This document shows, piece by piece, positions 5,176-6,181 of a stretch of 6,181 nucleotides of DNA. Made by a program: the position numbers and the translations under genes. Position 1 is the first letter of the stretch, and the number at the start of each line of letters is the position of its first letter. The stretch lies in the NCBI GenBank assembly GCA_016196785.1, contig JACPXA010000128.1, positions 1-6,181 on the forward strand, given 5' to 3'. A model generated the notes under the pieces. That model was not told where the DNA came from, ran no database searches, and was given only the letters and a program-made list of their open reading frames with translations. Source of the stretch: Elusimicrobiota bacterium (lineage in GTDB: Bacteria > Elusimicrobiota > Elusimicrobia > 2-01-FULL-59-12 > JACPXA01).

Positions 5176-6181
5176 CTACACGCTCAGACGCTCGATCTTG
5201 CGGCCGGACAACCACAGGTCGTACAGGGTCTTGGTGCCGGTAATCGCGGTGAACATCGAGATCACCAAACCCAGCGCCAGGGTCACGGCAAACCCTTTCA
5301 CTGGCCCTGACCCAAACTGAAAAAGAAAGGCGGCGGCAATAAGGGTGGTAAGATTGCCGTCCAGAATGGCGGAGAAGGCCCGTTCATAGCCGAAATCAAT
5401 CGCGGTGCGCACCGTTTTCCCCAAGCGGAGTTCTTCACGCACGCGCTCTAAGATCAAGACATTGGCGTCCACGGCCATCGCTAACGACAAGAGGACCCCC
5501 GCGATGCCTGGCAGGGTGAGGGTGGCATGAAAATACGCCATGGCCCCAAGCAGCAAGAACAGGTTTAACACCAACGCCAGGTCCGCAATCAGCCCGGAGG
5601 TCTTGTAGTACATCGCCATAAACCCCACGACCAACGCAAGCCCCACCAGACACGCCCGGACCCCAGAACGGATGGAGTCCTCTCCTAACGTGGGGCCGAC
5701 CGTGCGCTCTTCAATGATCCGAACAGGGGCAGGCAGCGCACCAGCCCTCAGCACCGTGGCCAGCAACTTAGCGTCGTCCGCGGTAAAGTTCCCCTCAATC
5801 ACCGCCCGTCCATCCGGGATGCGGGTGCGAATGACCGGCGCCGACTGCACGATGCCGTCTAGGACGATCGCCAGGTTCTTGCCGATGTTCAGTTCCGTCA
5901 CCCGCGCGAAGACTCTCGCCCCTTCCGGGTTAAATTCTAGGGCGACCACGGGAAACCCGTACTGATCGCCTAATTGGACCTTAGCCTCAACCAGCGTGGC
6001 GCCGGTCAGCTCTGCGCTGGAACGGACCAGGACGTACTGGGATTCCTTGCCGGGAAGAAGCTCCAGCCCTGGTGGAATCTCCTTGGCAAGGAGGGGGTGG
6101 ACGTTACCCTGCGCGTTCACGTACTCACTGGGGGTGAGACCTGACTCGCGGGCCTTTCCCTGGATCTTCTCCAGCGCGTCG
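5176..6181 (-). CDS. secD: Protein translocase subunit SecD (C-terminal part; 5' end outside window)
   Basis: Larger subunit of the SecDF export motor in the inner membrane. The frame is open to the right edge with no start needed inside the window; 334 residues are present, so roughly the first 180-200 of a protein usually around 520-540 long are missing (first membrane segment and part of the periplasmic head). The visible part contains the end of the periplasmic region with ALEFNPEGARVFARVT, the conserved RIIEERTVGPTLGEDSI stretch before the second membrane segment, then the helix bundle with LPGIAGVLLSLAMAVDANVLI and LERVREEL. The latter is the SecD signature and includes the Asp of the proton-relay region. 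The C-terminus is SGRKIERLSV, and secF starts two bases after the stop. The GTG at 6120-6118 lies inside the conserved reading frame and is not the start. Confidence 0.96.
   Translation of the reverse strand, partial: DALEKIQGKARESGLTPSEYVNAQGNVHPLLAKEIPPGLELLPGKESQYVLVRSSAELTGATLVEAKVQLGDQYGFPVVALEFNPEGARVFARVTELNIGKNLAIVLDGIVQSAPVIRTRIPDGRAVIEGNFTADDAKLLATVLRAGALPAPVRIIEERTVGPTLGEDSIRSGVRACLVGLALVVGFMAMYYKTSGLIADLALVLNLFLLLGAMAYFHATLTLPGIAGVLLSLAMAVDANVLILERVREELRLGKTVRTAIDFGYERAFSAILDGNLTTLIAAAFLFQFGSGPVKGFAVTLALGLVISMFTAITGTKTLYDLWLSGRKIERLSV

Noticed and set aside
5174..5215. Longer secF starting at GTG 5215
   Set aside because: The extra 14 residues are polar, not conserved in SecF, and fall within the secD coding end. 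ATG 5173 gives the typical SecF N-terminus two bases after the secD stop.

Overview
The window is GC-rich and every gene I can support lies on the minus strand. It reads from the right edge to the left edge as secD (3' part), secF, an unrecognised gene, a DUF374-type lysophospholipid acyltransferase, waaA/kdtA (Kdo transferase) and a family 9 glycosyltransferase of the WaaF (heptosyltransferase II) type that runs off the left edge. The Kdo and heptose transferases imply a diderm bacterium that makes lipopolysaccharide. Gene style and a short repeat of the 'TTCGACAGGCTCAGGGC' type fit Nitrospirota or a neighbouring phylum such as Methylomirabilota. That placement comes from memory and is tentative.

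Layout. 5176-6180: C-terminal two thirds of SecD. 4259-5173: SecF, two bases after secD. 3641-4222: a 193-residue soluble protein of unknown function, TTG start, 36 bases after secF. 2992-3630: DUF374 acyltransferase, 10 bases later. 1688-2995: WaaA, with an ATGA overlap on the acyltransferase gene. 3-1691: glycosyltransferase, with an ATGA overlap on waaA and no stop in the window. No gap exceeds 36 bases and I see no promoter or terminator, so this looks like one polycistronic unit with translational coupling.

Function. SecD and SecF form the proton-driven accessory complex of the Sec translocon. The three downstream enzymes act at the inner membrane on lipid A and inner core: lipid or lysolipid acylation, Kdo addition to lipid A precursor, then heptose addition. 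The unit therefore joins protein export with building of the outer membrane's outer leaflet.

The most interesting part is the last gene. It is a single uninterrupted frame of at least 563 codons, whereas GT9 enzymes usually have about 340-360 residues. It starts with an isolated GT9 N-terminal domain of an 'RLSSLGD' type. A Gly/Pro-rich linker follows, then an essentially complete second GT9 enzyme of the 'QTAFLGD' type. The second enzyme also carries an in-frame 48-base low-complexity repeat of a kind dispersed in some bacterial genomes. I did not find a new defence system, mobile element, CRISPR array or RNA gene; apart from this fused gene the region looks like conserved housekeeping DNA.
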